Notes: generated by a model not told the origin, from the letters alone. A DNA stretch of 64,000 nt from Nitrobium sp046350935 (GCA_046350935.1 JAXLZK010000004.1:85893-149892), one strand, 5' to 3'; positions 17,572 through 26,840 are shown, numbered from the stretch's first letter. A program made the numbers and translations.

Positions 17572-17946
17572 ATGCTGCTTTCGGAATACTTCAAACCGGG
17601 GGGCAGGGGAGTGCTTGCCACCGCCGGTCCGGACGGAAAACCCAATGTCGCGCTCTATGCCGCACCGCAGGTGATCGATGAGGAGACGGTGGTGTGGGGG
17701 ATGGGCGATGGCCGCTCCTACGCCAATGTGCGGGTGAACCCCCATGCCGCCTACCTGTACATGACGCCAGGAGACGGACTCTCCGGCATCCGGCTTGAGC
17801 TCACCCTCGTCAGGACCGAGGATGCGGGTGAAATGCTCACGACGCTGAAGAAGACGGTCGCGGAGTGCACAAGTCCCGAAGCCGCCTCACTGATGAAGCA
17901 CGTCGGCTACTTCAAAGTGGTCGGGACACGGCCCCTCTCTGCATGA
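17572..17946 (+). CDS. Pyridoxamine 5'-phosphate oxidase-like flavin-binding split-barrel protein
   Basis: A 124-residue protein resembling the FMN-binding split barrel of the PNPOx-like superfamily (GVLATAGPDGKPNVALYAAPQVIDEETVVWG, given here only by its fold pattern). RBS AGGAGG sits before the ATG. Substrate unknown; the family includes flavin reductases and F420/FMN-dependent enzymes. It follows modC by 33 nt and may be co-transcribed. Confidence 0.75.
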   Translation: MLLSEYFKPGGRGVLATAGPDGKPNVALYAAPQVIDEETVVWGMGDGRSYANVRVNPHAAYLYMTPGDGLSGIRLELTLVRTEDAGEMLTTLKKTVAECTSPEAASLMKHVGYFKVVGTRPLSA

Positions 17947-18087
17947 GAGGCGGCATGCGCTCCCTGTCGTGCGCTGCGGCCGCCGCCCCCGGGAGCAGCA
18001 GGCAGGCAGCATCCCCGGCAGTGCGTGCTGCCGCAGGAGGGCGCTGCAGGGCATCCCGGCGTCGCGGCGTGCAGGAGCGGATCGGGA

Positions 18088-18525
18088 ATGGGTAAGCTCT
18101 TTCTGTTCGTCTTCATATTCTGCACAGGCATTGCCGCAGCGGTCCAGCCCTCCATCAACGGGCGGCTTGCCCGTAAAGTGGGGATCATCGAGAGCTCGTT
18201 CCTCTCCTTTGCGGTGGGCGCGTTGGCCCTCCTCATCCTCGTCCTGGTATCCGGACGGGGGAGCCTTCGGGGAATAGGGGAGGCGGCCTGGTGGGAACTG
18301 ACCGGGGGCTTGCTGGGGGCCTTCTTTGTCTCCATGAGCATCGTCGCTGTCCCCCGCCTCGGTACTGCCGCGGTCATGGCGGCGGTGATTGCAGGTCAGT
18401 TGACTACGGGGCTCCTGATCGACCACTACGGGCTCTTCGGCTTCAGGACGTTCCCCCTGGATGCGCGGCGCCTCATCGGGGCGGTGCTGCTTCTTGCCGG
18501 CGCCCTTCTTATTTTCAGAAAATAG
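18088..18525 (+). CDS. DMT-superfamily small membrane transporter (YdcZ/DUF606-like)
   Basis: Protein of 145 residues with about five membrane helices. It starts MGKLFLFVFIFCTGIAAA, followed by VQPSINGRLARKVG, the typical opening of the YdcZ/DUF606 half-size DMT proteins. Start ATG at 18088 was chosen because it begins the first helix; upstream in-frame sequence is low-complexity. Substrate unknown. Confidence 0.8.
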   Translation: MGKLFLFVFIFCTGIAAAVQPSINGRLARKVGIIESSFLSFAVGALALLILVLVSGRGSLRGIGEAAWWELTGGLLGAFFVSMSIVAVPRLGTAAVMAAVIAGQLTTGLLIDHYGLFGFRTFPLDARRLIGAVLLLAGALLIFRK

Positions 18526-18546
18526 GGCGGCAAGCAGGCTCTGGGT

Positions 18547-18576
18547 TTGACTTTCGCCGGGTTGCTGTGCGATTAT
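18547..18576 (+). promoter_or_regulatory. Promoter for the FmdB-type gene
   Basis: TTGACT (18547-18552), 18-nt spacer, GATTAT (18571-18576), 43 nt before the start codon. Confidence 0.4.
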
Positions 18577-18619
18577 TAGGAAAGAAACATTCTGCGGCAC
18601 GATCGAGGAGGTAGCAGCA

Positions 18620-18817
18620 ATGCCCATATATGAATATTCCTGTAAGAAGTGCAATGAGGTGTTTTCGGTGTTTCAGAGCATGAACGCCGGCGAGAAAGAC
18701 ACAAAGTGCCCCAAGTGCGGATCGAGCGATGTGGTCAAGAAGATCTCTTCGTTCAGTTGCTGCTCCCCTGCGGGCGGCGGCGCTGCGGCGCACGGGGGTT
18801 TCAGCGGAGGCGGCTGA
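18620..18817 (+). CDS. FmdB-family zinc-ribbon protein
   Basis: A 65-residue protein with an N-terminal zinc ribbon: CKKCNEVF and CPKCGSSDV supply the four Cys, followed by a Gly/Ala-rich tail. This matches the FmdB/CxxC regulatory-protein family first noted beside formylmethanofuran and amide genes. GAGGAGG precedes the ATG. It is followed by a strong terminator. Confidence 0.85.
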   Translation: MPIYEYSCKKCNEVFSVFQSMNAGEKDTKCPKCGSSDVVKKISSFSCCSPAGGGAAAHGGFSGGG

Positions 18818-18859
18818 GGACCGTGCGGCTAAACGGTCCGTTTAGCAAAAAGAGGAACG

Positions 18860-18894
18860 AAAAAAGGGACGGCTGGAAGCCGTCCCTTTTTTTT
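18860..18894 (+). terminator. Rho-independent terminator, bidirectional
   Basis: A-tract, GGGACGGC (18866-18873), loop TGGAA, GCCGTCCC (18879-18886), then eight T. The flanking A and T tracts let it serve both the FmdB gene (+) and larB (-). A second hairpin, CTAAAC/GTTTAG, lies just upstream (about 18829-18845). Confidence 0.9.
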
Positions 18895-18919
18895 ACGGGG
18901 CAGGCGGGTCGCCTGACGC

Positions 18920-19663
18920 CTACTTGCTCCCCATCATGTTTATCTTGTGGGCCAGGCATCCGGCGCCGAAGCCGTTGTCGATGTTCACCACGGCCATGCC
19001 GGGCACACAGGAATTCAGCATGGAGAAGAGGGCGGTAAGACCTCCCAGACTCGTCCCGTATCCCACGGACGTCGGGACCGCCACCACCGGCCTGTCGGTA
19101 AGGCCGCCCACCACCGAAGGGAGCGCCCCTTCCATCCCCGCCACCACGACGACCACCCGTGCCTGCTGCAGCATTTCCCGGCGGCTGAAGAGACGATGGA
19201 TGCCGGCAACCCCCACGTCGTAGAGCCGGTCCGTCGAGCTCCCGAGGAAGGAGGCCGTCACTTCCGCCTCTTCGGCTACGGGGATGTCGGAGGTGCCTGC
19301 TGAAACGATGAGGACCGCGCCTTTCCTCCTCTTTCTTCCTCCGCAGGCGATCATCCCGGAGGCAGGGTAGTAGTCCGCCTCCTTGAGGCCCAGATCCCTG
19401 TGGATCTCTTCAGTCGCCCTGGTGATGAGGAAGCGTCCGCTTTTTTCGTACATGGAGCGGGCGATGGCGAGGACTTCCTCCTTCCTCTTGCTGCGGGCGT
19501 AGATGACTTCGGGGATGGTGCTCCTGAAGCCCCGGTGGTGGTCGACCTTGGCGAACTCGAGGTCCTCGAAAGGGAGGCTCTTGAGGACCTGCAGCGCCTT
19601 TTCCGTGGAAATTCTGCCCCTCTTGAAATCGTTGAGGAGGGCCTCTACCGTCTTAGTATCCAT
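18920..19663 (-). CDS. larB: Nickel-pincer cofactor biosynthesis carboxylase
   Basis: LarB-type protein of 247 residues of the PurE/AIR-carboxylase fold. LarB carboxylates nicotinic acid adenine dinucleotide in synthesis of the lactate-racemase Ni-pincer cofactor. The C-terminal half has the PurE-like core (VLIVSAGTSDIPVAEEAE, VVAGMEGALPSVVGGL, VPTSVGYGTSLGG, NIDNGFGAG). Start ATG at 19663; a TTG directly before it is possible. It overlaps the end of gpsA by 11 nt. No larC, larE or larA is in the window, so its cofactor pathway must be elsewhere or incomplete. Confidence 0.9.
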   Translation of the reverse strand: MDTKTVEALLNDFKRGRISTEKALQVLKSLPFEDLEFAKVDHHRGFRSTIPEVIYARSKRKEEVLAIARSMYEKSGRFLITRATEEIHRDLGLKEADYYPASGMIACGGRKRRKGAVLIVSAGTSDIPVAEEAEVTASFLGSSTDRLYDVGVAGIHRLFSRREMLQQARVVVVVAGMEGALPSVVGGLTDRPVVAVPTSVGYGTSLGGLTALFSMLNSCVPGMAVVNIDNGFGAGCLAHKINMMGSK

Positions 19664-20659
19664 CAAACTCGGACTTGAGGGAGCGGTTCATGAGCGCCTT
19701 CACCGCCTCGATGGGGGGTTTGTCCTTGTAAAGAGTAAGATAGACCTGCTCGATAATGGGCATGTCGATTCCCTGCCTCCGGGAGAGCTCGAAAGCGGAC
19801 TGGGTGGTGGTGATCCCCTCGGCCACGGAAGGCGTCCGGCTTACGATCTCCGCAAGCCGTATTCCCTGCCCCAGCTTATACCCCACGGTGTAGTTCCGCG
19901 AAAGCGGACCGGTGCAGGTCAGTACAAGGTCGCCGAGGCCGCTTAACCCGGAAAAAGTGACGATCTTGGCATGCAGGCTGATACCCAGACGGGCGATTTC
20001 GGAGATACCGCGTGTGATGAGGGCCGCCCGTGCGTCATGGCCGAGGCCCAGGCCATCCCCGATGCCCGAGGCGATGGCAATGACATTTTTCAGTGCGCCG
20101 CCGATTTCCACCCCGACGATATCGTTGTGCGTGTAGACCCTGAAGTAGTCCGTATTGAAAAGCTCCTGCAGCAGGAGAGCAGTCTTCTGGTCCTCCACCG
20201 CAAGGGTGACCGCGGTAGGCAGCTTTGCGATCACCTCCCGGGCAAAGCTCGGTCCCGAAAGGGCGGAGACGGGTCTGTCGAGCATTTCTTTCAGGATCAT
20301 CGAGGGAGTGAGCAGCGTCCCGATCTCGATGCCTTTCGAGGCGCTGACGACGAGGGCGTCGTCTTTGACATGCTCGGCGACTTTACCGAAAACCGCGCGG
20401 ATGTGCTGTGTCGGGACCGCGTTGATGATATAGCGGGCATGGGCCACGGCTTCGTGGAGGTCCCCGGTGGCGTTGAGGTCCTTGCAGAGGGTTCGCCCGG
20501 AAGGTGACGGGGTTTTCCTTACTTTTCCCGATCTGCTCCCAGGCCCTCCTCGTATGCCCAGAGCACGACGCCGTAACCTTTTTCGGCGAGCAGTGACGCG
20601 AGGGTGGTCCCCCAACCGCCCGCTCCTATAACTGCTATATATCCGGTGGGGTATTTCAT
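19653..20659 (-). pseudogene. gpsA: NAD(P)-dependent glycerol-3-phosphate dehydrogenase, two frameshifts
   Basis: GpsA makes sn-glycerol-3-phosphate for phospholipids. The N-terminus starts at ATG 20659 (MKYPTGYIAVIGAGGWGTT, the Rossmann GxGxxG). It runs to WAYEE, where the frame breaks near 20541-20552. A middle frame reads EQIGKSKENPVTF. A second break near 20486-20500 leads into the long frame LCKDLNATGDLHEAV... to the C-terminus, which includes the catalytic-domain motifs SGPSFAREV and GGALKNVIAI. Each break is mended by removing one base, so both look like single-base insertions. GpsA is usually essential. These are either sequencing errors or a decayed copy with another source of glycerol-3-phosphate. 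Confidence 0.85.
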
Positions 20660-21167
20660 AAGCTTACACTATACCATACCAAAAACCCCTTTGCGCAGTA
20701 AATTTGAACGTATCAAAGTCGCCATGAAAACACAAGGCTCTCAAGCCTGCTGCATGCCGTCCGGTCTTGAGGGAATTTTTCTGAATACGTACTGATCTGA
20801 TCGGAAGAACTGCTCATACTGTATCAGCTTTTTCCACGATAAAGCCCCCAATAAAGTGCTATATAAAAATATAATACTTATAATGAGCTTATAATGGATA
20901 GATGCCTCAAGATTGGAACATAGCAATATCGTGGTGCCTACAGAAAAATTGCTTCTGACACTCAGAATGGTGTATGTTTAACTATTGCACGTAAAGAGCA
21001 ATTTTAATTAAGCATTTTTCAATGGAATCTATGCGCTCTCTACGCTCATATGCCTATACGCTATACACGAATCACGAACTAACGGATCATACGGAGGCGG
21101 AAGTTGATCAGGGAAAAGACAGTTTTTCAGAAAGCGTGCCTTCAGGTGCTTATTTCTTTTTCTCACC
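20660..21167. other. AT-rich intergenic region before the RHS gene
   Basis: About 500 bases, much more AT-rich than the surroundings, with several TATAAT-like words. A candidate plus-strand promoter is TTGCTT (20949-20954), 18-nt spacer, TATGTT (20973-20978). AAAATTGCT and AGCAATTTT form a 9-bp inverted repeat around it. A TTG start at 21104 with GGAGGCGG upstream would give the RHS gene a longer signal peptide if one T were removed from the T-run near 21122-21127. Confidence 0.4.
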
Positions 21168-24100
21168 ATGCTTATCTTCTTCATTTCTTCACTCCCCGCT
21201 TATGCCCTTATGCCCGATCCCCGCGGACAGGCCGAACCGTCCGGAGTAGTCTCCGGGCCGTTCGGCGACCACACGGACGTTTATAGTTGGGGGAGCGCCG
21301 GAGGCAATGCCCTGACCATTTTTGGGCAACACGCCTATTACGGTGTCGGCCCCGGCGTGTGCGATAGGACACTAACAGGCTATTCCGAACCGATGACCAA
21401 TGTTATTCCTGAAGGCTTTCAGGTTATCGGAGGCAGGGTGAGCATCACGTATGCCAATGTCTGTGGGCAAGACATTTTTTGGGCATACGGCGAAGATGTT
21501 TTCATGGTTTGGGAATCACCCCAGCCGGACACCTTAGGTGACCAATGCAACAGCACCTCGATGGGCTCATCGGCGAATCTTCAGAGCGGCAATCTGTATC
21601 ATGCCCAGGCAGTGGGGGGCATCACCTTCTCCTACAACAGTCTGGATTCATACACGGGGCCTCTGGGGAAAGGATGGACGCATCACTACAACTCCGCCAT
21701 CCTTCCTCAAGGGGATGGAAGCCTTATTTTCAAACGGGAGGACGGCAGCACCATCTCCTTCAGGAGCTCACACGGAGTCTTCTATCCTGATGCACAGAGC
21801 GGAGACACCTCGCAGATTGCGAAGAACGAAGACGGTACATACACCCGGATTCTGAAAGACGGCAGCCGGCATACCTATAACTGGTCGGGCAGCCTTGCAA
21901 CCATCAAAGATTTAAACGGCAACACCACGGAGTTCTCTTACAGCGGGGGACGCCTGAGCGGCATAGCCGGCCCCACCGGCAGGACAATAAGCATCTCCAC
22001 GACAGACGGCAGAATCTCCTCAATGACGGATAGCAGTGACAGGACATACCGGTTCGCCTATACGGCAGGCAACCTAAGTTCTCTCACCGACCCTGAAGGG
22101 GGTAGCTGGAGCTATACCTACGATACGGCGGGCAGGATGCTCACGAAAACAGACCCCGGCGGCTATACCACCACCTATGGCTACGACACCGCGGGGAGAC
22201 TTATCACCTCCACCGATCCGGAAGGCAAAGTCAAAAGCATCATCTATGACAGTGCCAACGCCAACGCCACCGTCACCGAAAAAGACGGGGGCGTTTGGGT
22301 GCATCACTACGACAACACTCTCAATGTACCTCTGGAGGTAACCGACCCGCAGGGCAATGCGACGCGGTATACCTATGATGCAAGCAGGAACCTCCTGTCC
22401 GTGACCGAGCCGGGAGGGGGCACCACCGCATACACCTATGATACAAGAGGCAATATGACCTCGCTCACCGACTCCTCGGGCGCAATCACCGCCTATCAGT
22501 ACAACGATTTCAGTCAGGTCACCCGGATGAGCGGCCCCCAGGGCACCACCACGTACGCCTATGATGCAAAGGGCAACATGACCTCGGCAACCGACCCTTC
22601 AGGGGCGACCATCACCTATACGTACGACGAAAAAGGGAACATGATCTCCCTCACCACTGCCGATGCCCTTACCACCTCCTTCACCTACGACCCGTACGGG
22701 AACGTGCAGAGCGTGACAGACCCCGCGGGGGCAGTCATCTCTTTTGCCTACGATAGCGCAGGGAACCCGAGGAGCCAGACCGACAGTCTGGGCAACACCA
22801 CGCAGTTCGACTACGACAGCTTAAACCGGCTGATAAAAGTGACCGACCCCGGGGGAAACACCACCACCTACACCTATGATGCCAACGGCAACAGGATCTC
22901 CGTCACCGATGCCAACGGCGCTCTTACCCGGTATGAGTATAACTACAAGGGACAGGCAACAAAGGTAACCGATTCCCTGGGAGGCATTACCACATACGCC
23001 TATGGAGGGAGCGGGTGCGCCACATGCGGCGGAAACGGGGGAGTGGACAAGCTCACCTCGATTATCGACGCCGCAGGGAATACCACCACCTATGAGTATG
23101 ACACCCTGGGAAGACTTACCAAAGAGACCGATCACTCGGGTAACAGCATCATCTATAGCTATGATGCAAGGGGGAACATGACCGCTAAGACGGATGCCTC
23201 CGGTGTGACCGTTGTCTATGCCTATGATGCGGTGAACCGGCTGACTTCCGTTGCGTTCCCCGATACAACGCAGAACATTTCCTACACCTATGATACGGCA
23301 GGCAGGGTCTTGCAGCTGGCCGATCCCACGGGTGACACCCTCTATACCTATGACGGAGCGGGCAGGGTACTGAGCGAGACGAAACAGACCGGAGGAGGGT
23401 TGCTCTTTGTCACCCGCTACGCCTACACCGCGGGCGGAAGCCTCTCCTCGATCACCTACCCTGAGGGAAGGGCCGTGATCTACCGCCAGGATGCGGCGGG
23501 AAGAACAGTCCAGGTAACCCAGAGCAAGGACGGCATCGAAAAAGACGTCCTCTCCTCCATCACCTATTCCGCAAATGGGGCAGTCTCCTCCCAGACCCAC
23601 GGAAACGGCATAGTGACCACAAAGAGCTACGACGCGAACGGCGCATTAGGCTCCTTCTCCGTGGGGAGCCTCAAGCTCCTGAGTTATGGAAGGGACAGGG
23701 CGGGAAATATCACCGCCGTTACCGACCTCCTTGAGCCCTCAAAGAACAAAACCTTCATCTACGATGCCCTCTATCGTCTCACCAGAGCGATAGGTCCGTG
23801 GGGCACCCTTGAGTATGCTTATGATCCGGTGGGCAACCGGACAGCGGAGACCTCGACGGCAGGCATGACCTCCTACGCATACACTGCAAACAAGCTCATG
23901 ACGAGCATGGGGGCAAAGAGCTTCGTTTTTGAGTACGACGCAAATGGCAATGCCGCGGTGGAAAACCAGAGGCAATATATCTATAATCAGAACCAGAGGC
24001 TGATCCGGGCAATGGAGGGCGGCAGAGTGCTGGGAGAATACCTCTACAACGGCAATGGACAGAGGGCGAAAAAGACCGTGGAAGGCAGCACCATCCATTT

Positions 24101-24245
24101 CCTGTACGACCAATGGGGAAACCTCATCGGAGAGGCGGATGCCCAGGGCACGCCCGTGACGGAGTATATCTGGCTGGGCAGCACCCCATCGCACGAGTGG
24201 ACGTCCGCAAAGACAGCGCCCCTCCCGTCACCTCCTTTGAAGTAG
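21168..24245 (+). CDS. RHS/YD-repeat secreted protein, segment A (signal peptide and YD-repeat shell)
   Basis: The first 1025 residues of a large RHS protein, the shell that encloses a toxic C-terminal tip. A short hydrophobic start (MLIFFISSLPAYA) acts as signal peptide. In the same frame upstream, RKRAFRCLFLFLT would complete a classic signal, but it has no start codon unless a frame change near 21122 is allowed. After a region of about 150 residues come many YD repeats of roughly 20 residues (pattern GNxTxYxYDxxGRLxSxTD) from about 21900 to 24100. The segment ends with EYIWLGSTP and then leaves the conserved frame. One extra C in the C-run at 24184-24187 restores TPIARVDV, so the gene continues in segment B. 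Confidence 0.85.
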   Translation: MLIFFISSLPAYALMPDPRGQAEPSGVVSGPFGDHTDVYSWGSAGGNALTIFGQHAYYGVGPGVCDRTLTGYSEPMTNVIPEGFQVIGGRVSITYANVCGQDIFWAYGEDVFMVWESPQPDTLGDQCNSTSMGSSANLQSGNLYHAQAVGGITFSYNSLDSYTGPLGKGWTHHYNSAILPQGDGSLIFKREDGSTISFRSSHGVFYPDAQSGDTSQIAKNEDGTYTRILKDGSRHTYNWSGSLATIKDLNGNTTEFSYSGGRLSGIAGPTGRTISISTTDGRISSMTDSSDRTYRFAYTAGNLSSLTDPEGGSWSYTYDTAGRMLTKTDPGGYTTTYGYDTAGRLITSTDPEGKVKSIIYDSANANATVTEKDGGVWVHHYDNTLNVPLEVTDPQGNATRYTYDASRNLLSVTEPGGGTTAYTYDTRGNMTSLTDSSGAITAYQYNDFSQVTRMSGPQGTTTYAYDAKGNMTSATDPSGATITYTYDEKGNMISLTTADALTTSFTYDPYGNVQSVTDPAGAVISFAYDSAGNPRSQTDSLGNTTQFDYDSLNRLIKVTDPGGNTTTYTYDANGNRISVTDANGALTRYEYNYKGQATKVTDSLGGITTYAYGGSGCATCGGNGGVDKLTSIIDAAGNTTTYEYDTLGRLTKETDHSGNSIIYSYDARGNMTAKTDASGVTVVYAYDAVNRLTSVAFPDTTQNISYTYDTAGRVLQLADPTGDTLYTYDGAGRVLSETKQTGGGLLFVTRYAYTAGGSLSSITYPEGRAVIYRQDAAGRTVQVTQSKDGIEKDVLSSITYSANGAVSSQTHGNGIVTTKSYDANGALGSFSVGSLKLLSYGRDRAGNITAVTDLLEPSKNKTFIYDALYRLTRAIGPWGTLEYAYDPVGNRTAETSTAGMTSYAYTANKLMTSMGAKSFVFEYDANGNAAVENQRQYIYNQNQRLIRAMEGGRVLGEYLYNGNGQRAKKTVEGSTIHFLYDQWGNLIGEADAQGTPVTEYIWLGSTPSHEWTSAKTAPLPSPPLK

Positions 24246-26233
24246 GGGGCCCCTCGTACCAGGCAGGAAGTATTCTCTACGTAGGCGGAACGACATCTTT
24301 TTCCCTCTCCGCCACGGATACCGGAAGCGGAGTACAGGGGAGCGAGTATGCGGTGGATGGGGGAAGTTACTCACGGTATGCCGGCTCCTTCTCCCTCTCT
24401 TCTTTTGGAGAAGGGGAGCACATTCTCACGTACCGTTCCACGGATAATGTCGCAAACACCGAGCCTGAAAAGAGCCTCAGCGTCATCCTGGACAGGACCG
24501 CTCCGGCGACCATCATCACCGCAAGCGACCCCCTTTCGGAGGGAGGCATCACCACCGTCTCCCCTGCGATCCGGTTTCAATTCCTCTCTACGGACGGGGG
24601 ATCCGGCGTCAAGGACATCTCCTACCGCATCGATGGAGGGGCCTGGAACACCTACACCGGAGGGTTCAGCCTCACGGGGGCAGGGGGCCATACCATAGGG
24701 TACAGGGCAGTGGACAATATGGGGAATGAGGAACAGGAAAAGAGCGCCACCGTAAGGCTGGTGGAGCTTTCCGTCACAAAGAGCATATCCTCCCGGCCGG
24801 TGGTCCTTGCCGGGGCATGGGGGGACAAGAAAACAACGGAAGCCGCTCTCAACACCCTGGCTTCTTTCCTGAACAGTTCCGGGTATTCCTATTCGCTCCC
24901 CTCCACCGAACAGGAGTTCAAGGAGCTCCTCAGGGCCGGAAGGCACACCACCTATCTGCTGGTGGACTTTGACGAGGAGGAGCTCATGGACGAGCTTAAG
25001 GGGGCGGTGCACTACGGGGATGGCCTGGTGTACGTAAAGACAAAGGCGGACGATGAGCATGACCTTTCGGAACTCTTTGGGGTACAATTCAAGGGCATGA
25101 GCACCAATAAGGACATGGAAGTGAGCTTTGTGCAAAGCGAGCTGGGCGGGACCATGACGCTCAGAAGCAGTGGCAAGGCGGTGAAAACCGCTCTCACCTC
25201 CTCCGCGGCAAAAGGGCTCGGCACCGTAAAGGACAAAAAGGAGAGCTATCCTGTGGTGGTGTCCTCGCAGTACGGCAGGGGGAAAACAGTGCTTTTTGCC
25301 TTTGACCTTCTTGCCTCCAGCGACCAGGGCACGGTCTCCTCCCTGCTTACCAATGCCCTTGGCTTTGTTGCCCCTTCAGAGCCGCAGGTGAGGGCGCTGG
25401 GAGAGGTGCCGTTGCTCATCACCCTTCAGAACAGTGCAGAGCCGGCCGATGTGCAGGTGACAGAAACAGTGCCTTCGGATACGGGGGTCGAATCCATAGT
25501 CCCTGATGCAGCGCAAACGGGAAGCGGCATGGAGTGGAGCAGCGCTCTTTCGGGCAATCAGGACATGAGCTTCGAGTACTCCCTTGTCCTGCCTGACAGG
25601 GCAGGCAGCTACCGGACGGAGACGGAAGTGCGGTATGGCAATGGAGGGGAGTATCGCCTCTATGGGCAGTATGCTTTGGACATCAGTGTGACGCAGGGCT
25701 CCACGGAGCTGCTGGAAGAGGTACTGACTGCTCTGCAAGGCCTTGTCCTTTCAAGCAAGAAGGACACCGAGAGGGTGAACGAGGCACTGGAGGAACTCGG
25801 AGACGTGGAGCGGGAAGCCTCGGGCAGGAAGGAGGCGGAAAAGAACATCGGGAGGATCACGGAGGCGCTCAAGGAGCTCAGCGAAGTGTCCGCTGACGTG
25901 GACTCCGTCAGGACGAAGCTGGAGGAGCTCTTAAAGGTGTGGCAGGGCAAGTGGAGTGCCCTTCCCGAAGAGGGGAAGAAAGACAAGGAGGAGAAAGACA
26001 AAGAGAAGGGAAAGGAGCATTCCTCTTTGCTCAAGGGCAGGAAGTCGGTGCTGGTGGCATCCCTGGGCTCTCTTTCGGGGCTTCTGAACGCAGCGCCTGC
26101 AGAGGAAGCGATGTACTTCTACCACACCGATCATCTGGGGACGCCGATCCTGATGACGGATGAGAGGGGGAGAAGGTGTGGGAGGCGGAGTTCATGCCCT
26201 TCGGGGAGGCGTACTCGATCACCGGCACGGTAG
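24113..26233 (+). CDS. RHS protein segment B: large insert plus RHS core motif
   Basis: Continues the RHS protein from about 24187 (PIARVDV). Instead of going directly to the conserved HTDHLGTP core, it carries an insert of about 640 residues. In order: two Ig-like OmpL47-type repeats (SFSLSATDTGSGV...YAVDGG; then GSGVKDISYRIDGG), an alpha/beta domain (VVLAGAWGDKKTTEAAL to LLTNALGFVAP) that looks flavodoxin- or amidotransferase-like, a DUF11-like beta segment, a Glu/Lys-rich coiled coil, and a hydrophobic stretch ending in Ala. The core motif YFYHTDHLGTPILMTDE is at about 26111-26165. The frame then breaks at a G-run (26165-26170); one more G gives GEKVWEAEFMPFGEAY. Confidence 0.8.
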   Translation: MGKPHRRGGCPGHARDGVYLAGQHPIARVDVRKDSAPPVTSFEVGGPSYQAGSILYVGGTTSFSLSATDTGSGVQGSEYAVDGGSYSRYAGSFSLSSFGEGEHILTYRSTDNVANTEPEKSLSVILDRTAPATIITASDPLSEGGITTVSPAIRFQFLSTDGGSGVKDISYRIDGGAWNTYTGGFSLTGAGGHTIGYRAVDNMGNEEQEKSATVRLVELSVTKSISSRPVVLAGAWGDKKTTEAALNTLASFLNSSGYSYSLPSTEQEFKELLRAGRHTTYLLVDFDEEELMDELKGAVHYGDGLVYVKTKADDEHDLSELFGVQFKGMSTNKDMEVSFVQSELGGTMTLRSSGKAVKTALTSSAAKGLGTVKDKKESYPVVVSSQYGRGKTVLFAFDLLASSDQGTVSSLLTNALGFVAPSEPQVRALGEVPLLITLQNSAEPADVQVTETVPSDTGVESIVPDAAQTGSGMEWSSALSGNQDMSFEYSLVLPDRAGSYRTETEVRYGNGGEYRLYGQYALDISVTQGSTELLEEVLTALQGLVLSSKKDTERVNEALEELGDVEREASGRKEAEKNIGRITEALKELSEVSADVDSVRTKLEELLKVWQGKWSALPEEGKKDKEEKDKEKGKEHSSLLKGRKSVLVASLGSLSGLLNAAPAEEAMYFYHTDHLGTPILMTDERGRRCGRRSSCPSGRRTRSPAR

Positions 26234-26840
26234 AAACAACCTCCGCTTCCTGGGGCAGTACTACGATGCGGAGACGGGACTGCACCAGAACGGGCATAGG
26301 GAGTATAAAGCAGAGGTGGGGCGTTATATTGAAGGAGATCCGATTGGGTTTGCAGGTGGTATTAATCTTTTTGCATATGTCGGTAACAATCCGATGATGT
26401 TTATTGATCCGTTGGGACTCATACTCACCAATGCCCAGGTAGCTAATATAATTTTTAATGAAACGAGATCGTTTTCAGGGGATCGCGTATTTGAGGCACG
26501 ATTGAATATTGCCCATGCAATTATAAACGGAGATAATGCATTGGGCGACAGAAGGCCAGTGACAGCGCCAACAACTGCAACAGTCCCTCAGAGTGAGCAA
26601 GCTACATATCAGCAAATTCAGTTCGCTGTGGAGTTAGCGCGCTTTCAGCAGACAGAAGGAGGCATTGATCCTACAAATGGAGCTATGAATTTTAATTTCC
26701 GCAATAACGATTCAACCTCACCTTTCTATGGGTTGCCGGTACAGACACATGTAGGCCCACTGAATAATAGCTACACTGGTGGCGGGCTGAACAGCACAGG
26801 CGTGTGGGCTAACACATACGGGAGGTGTAATGGTCGATGA
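26160..26840 (+). CDS. RHS protein segment C: shell end and variable toxin tip 1
   Basis: The conserved frame from about 26235 reads NNLRFLGQYYDAETGLH, GRYIEGDPIGFAGG and NPMMFIDPLGL, the usual end of an RHS shell; another one-base change near 26231 joins it to the preceding part. After DPLGL the AT-rich tip of about 139 residues begins: NAQVANIIFNETRSFSG, LNIAHAIING and GGLNSTGVWANTYG. The NET motif and the overall pattern recall SleB-like or lysozyme-like cell-wall hydrolases, which would place its target in the periplasm. That is inference. The stop overlaps the next gene as ATGA, as for toxin-immunity pairs. Confidence 0.75.
   Translation: MRGGEGVGGGVHALRGGVLDHRHGRNNLRFLGQYYDAETGLHQNGHREYKAEVGRYIEGDPIGFAGGINLFAYVGNNPMMFIDPLGLILTNAQVANIIFNETRSFSGDRVFEARLNIAHAIINGDNALGDRRPVTAPTTATVPQSEQATYQQIQFAVELARFQQTEGGIDPTNGAMNFNFRNNDSTSPFYGLPVQTHVGPLNNSYTGGGLNSTGVWANTYGRCNGR

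Noticed and set aside
22821..23600. Open frame of 259 codons antisense to the YD repeats
   Set aside because: Its repetitive product mirrors the sense-strand repeats, so it is a shadow.
21900..24100. Possible CRISPR or tandem DNA repeat
   Set aside because: The periodicity of roughly 60 bp reflects protein YD repeats; units vary freely at the DNA level and there are no conserved repeats with unique spacers.
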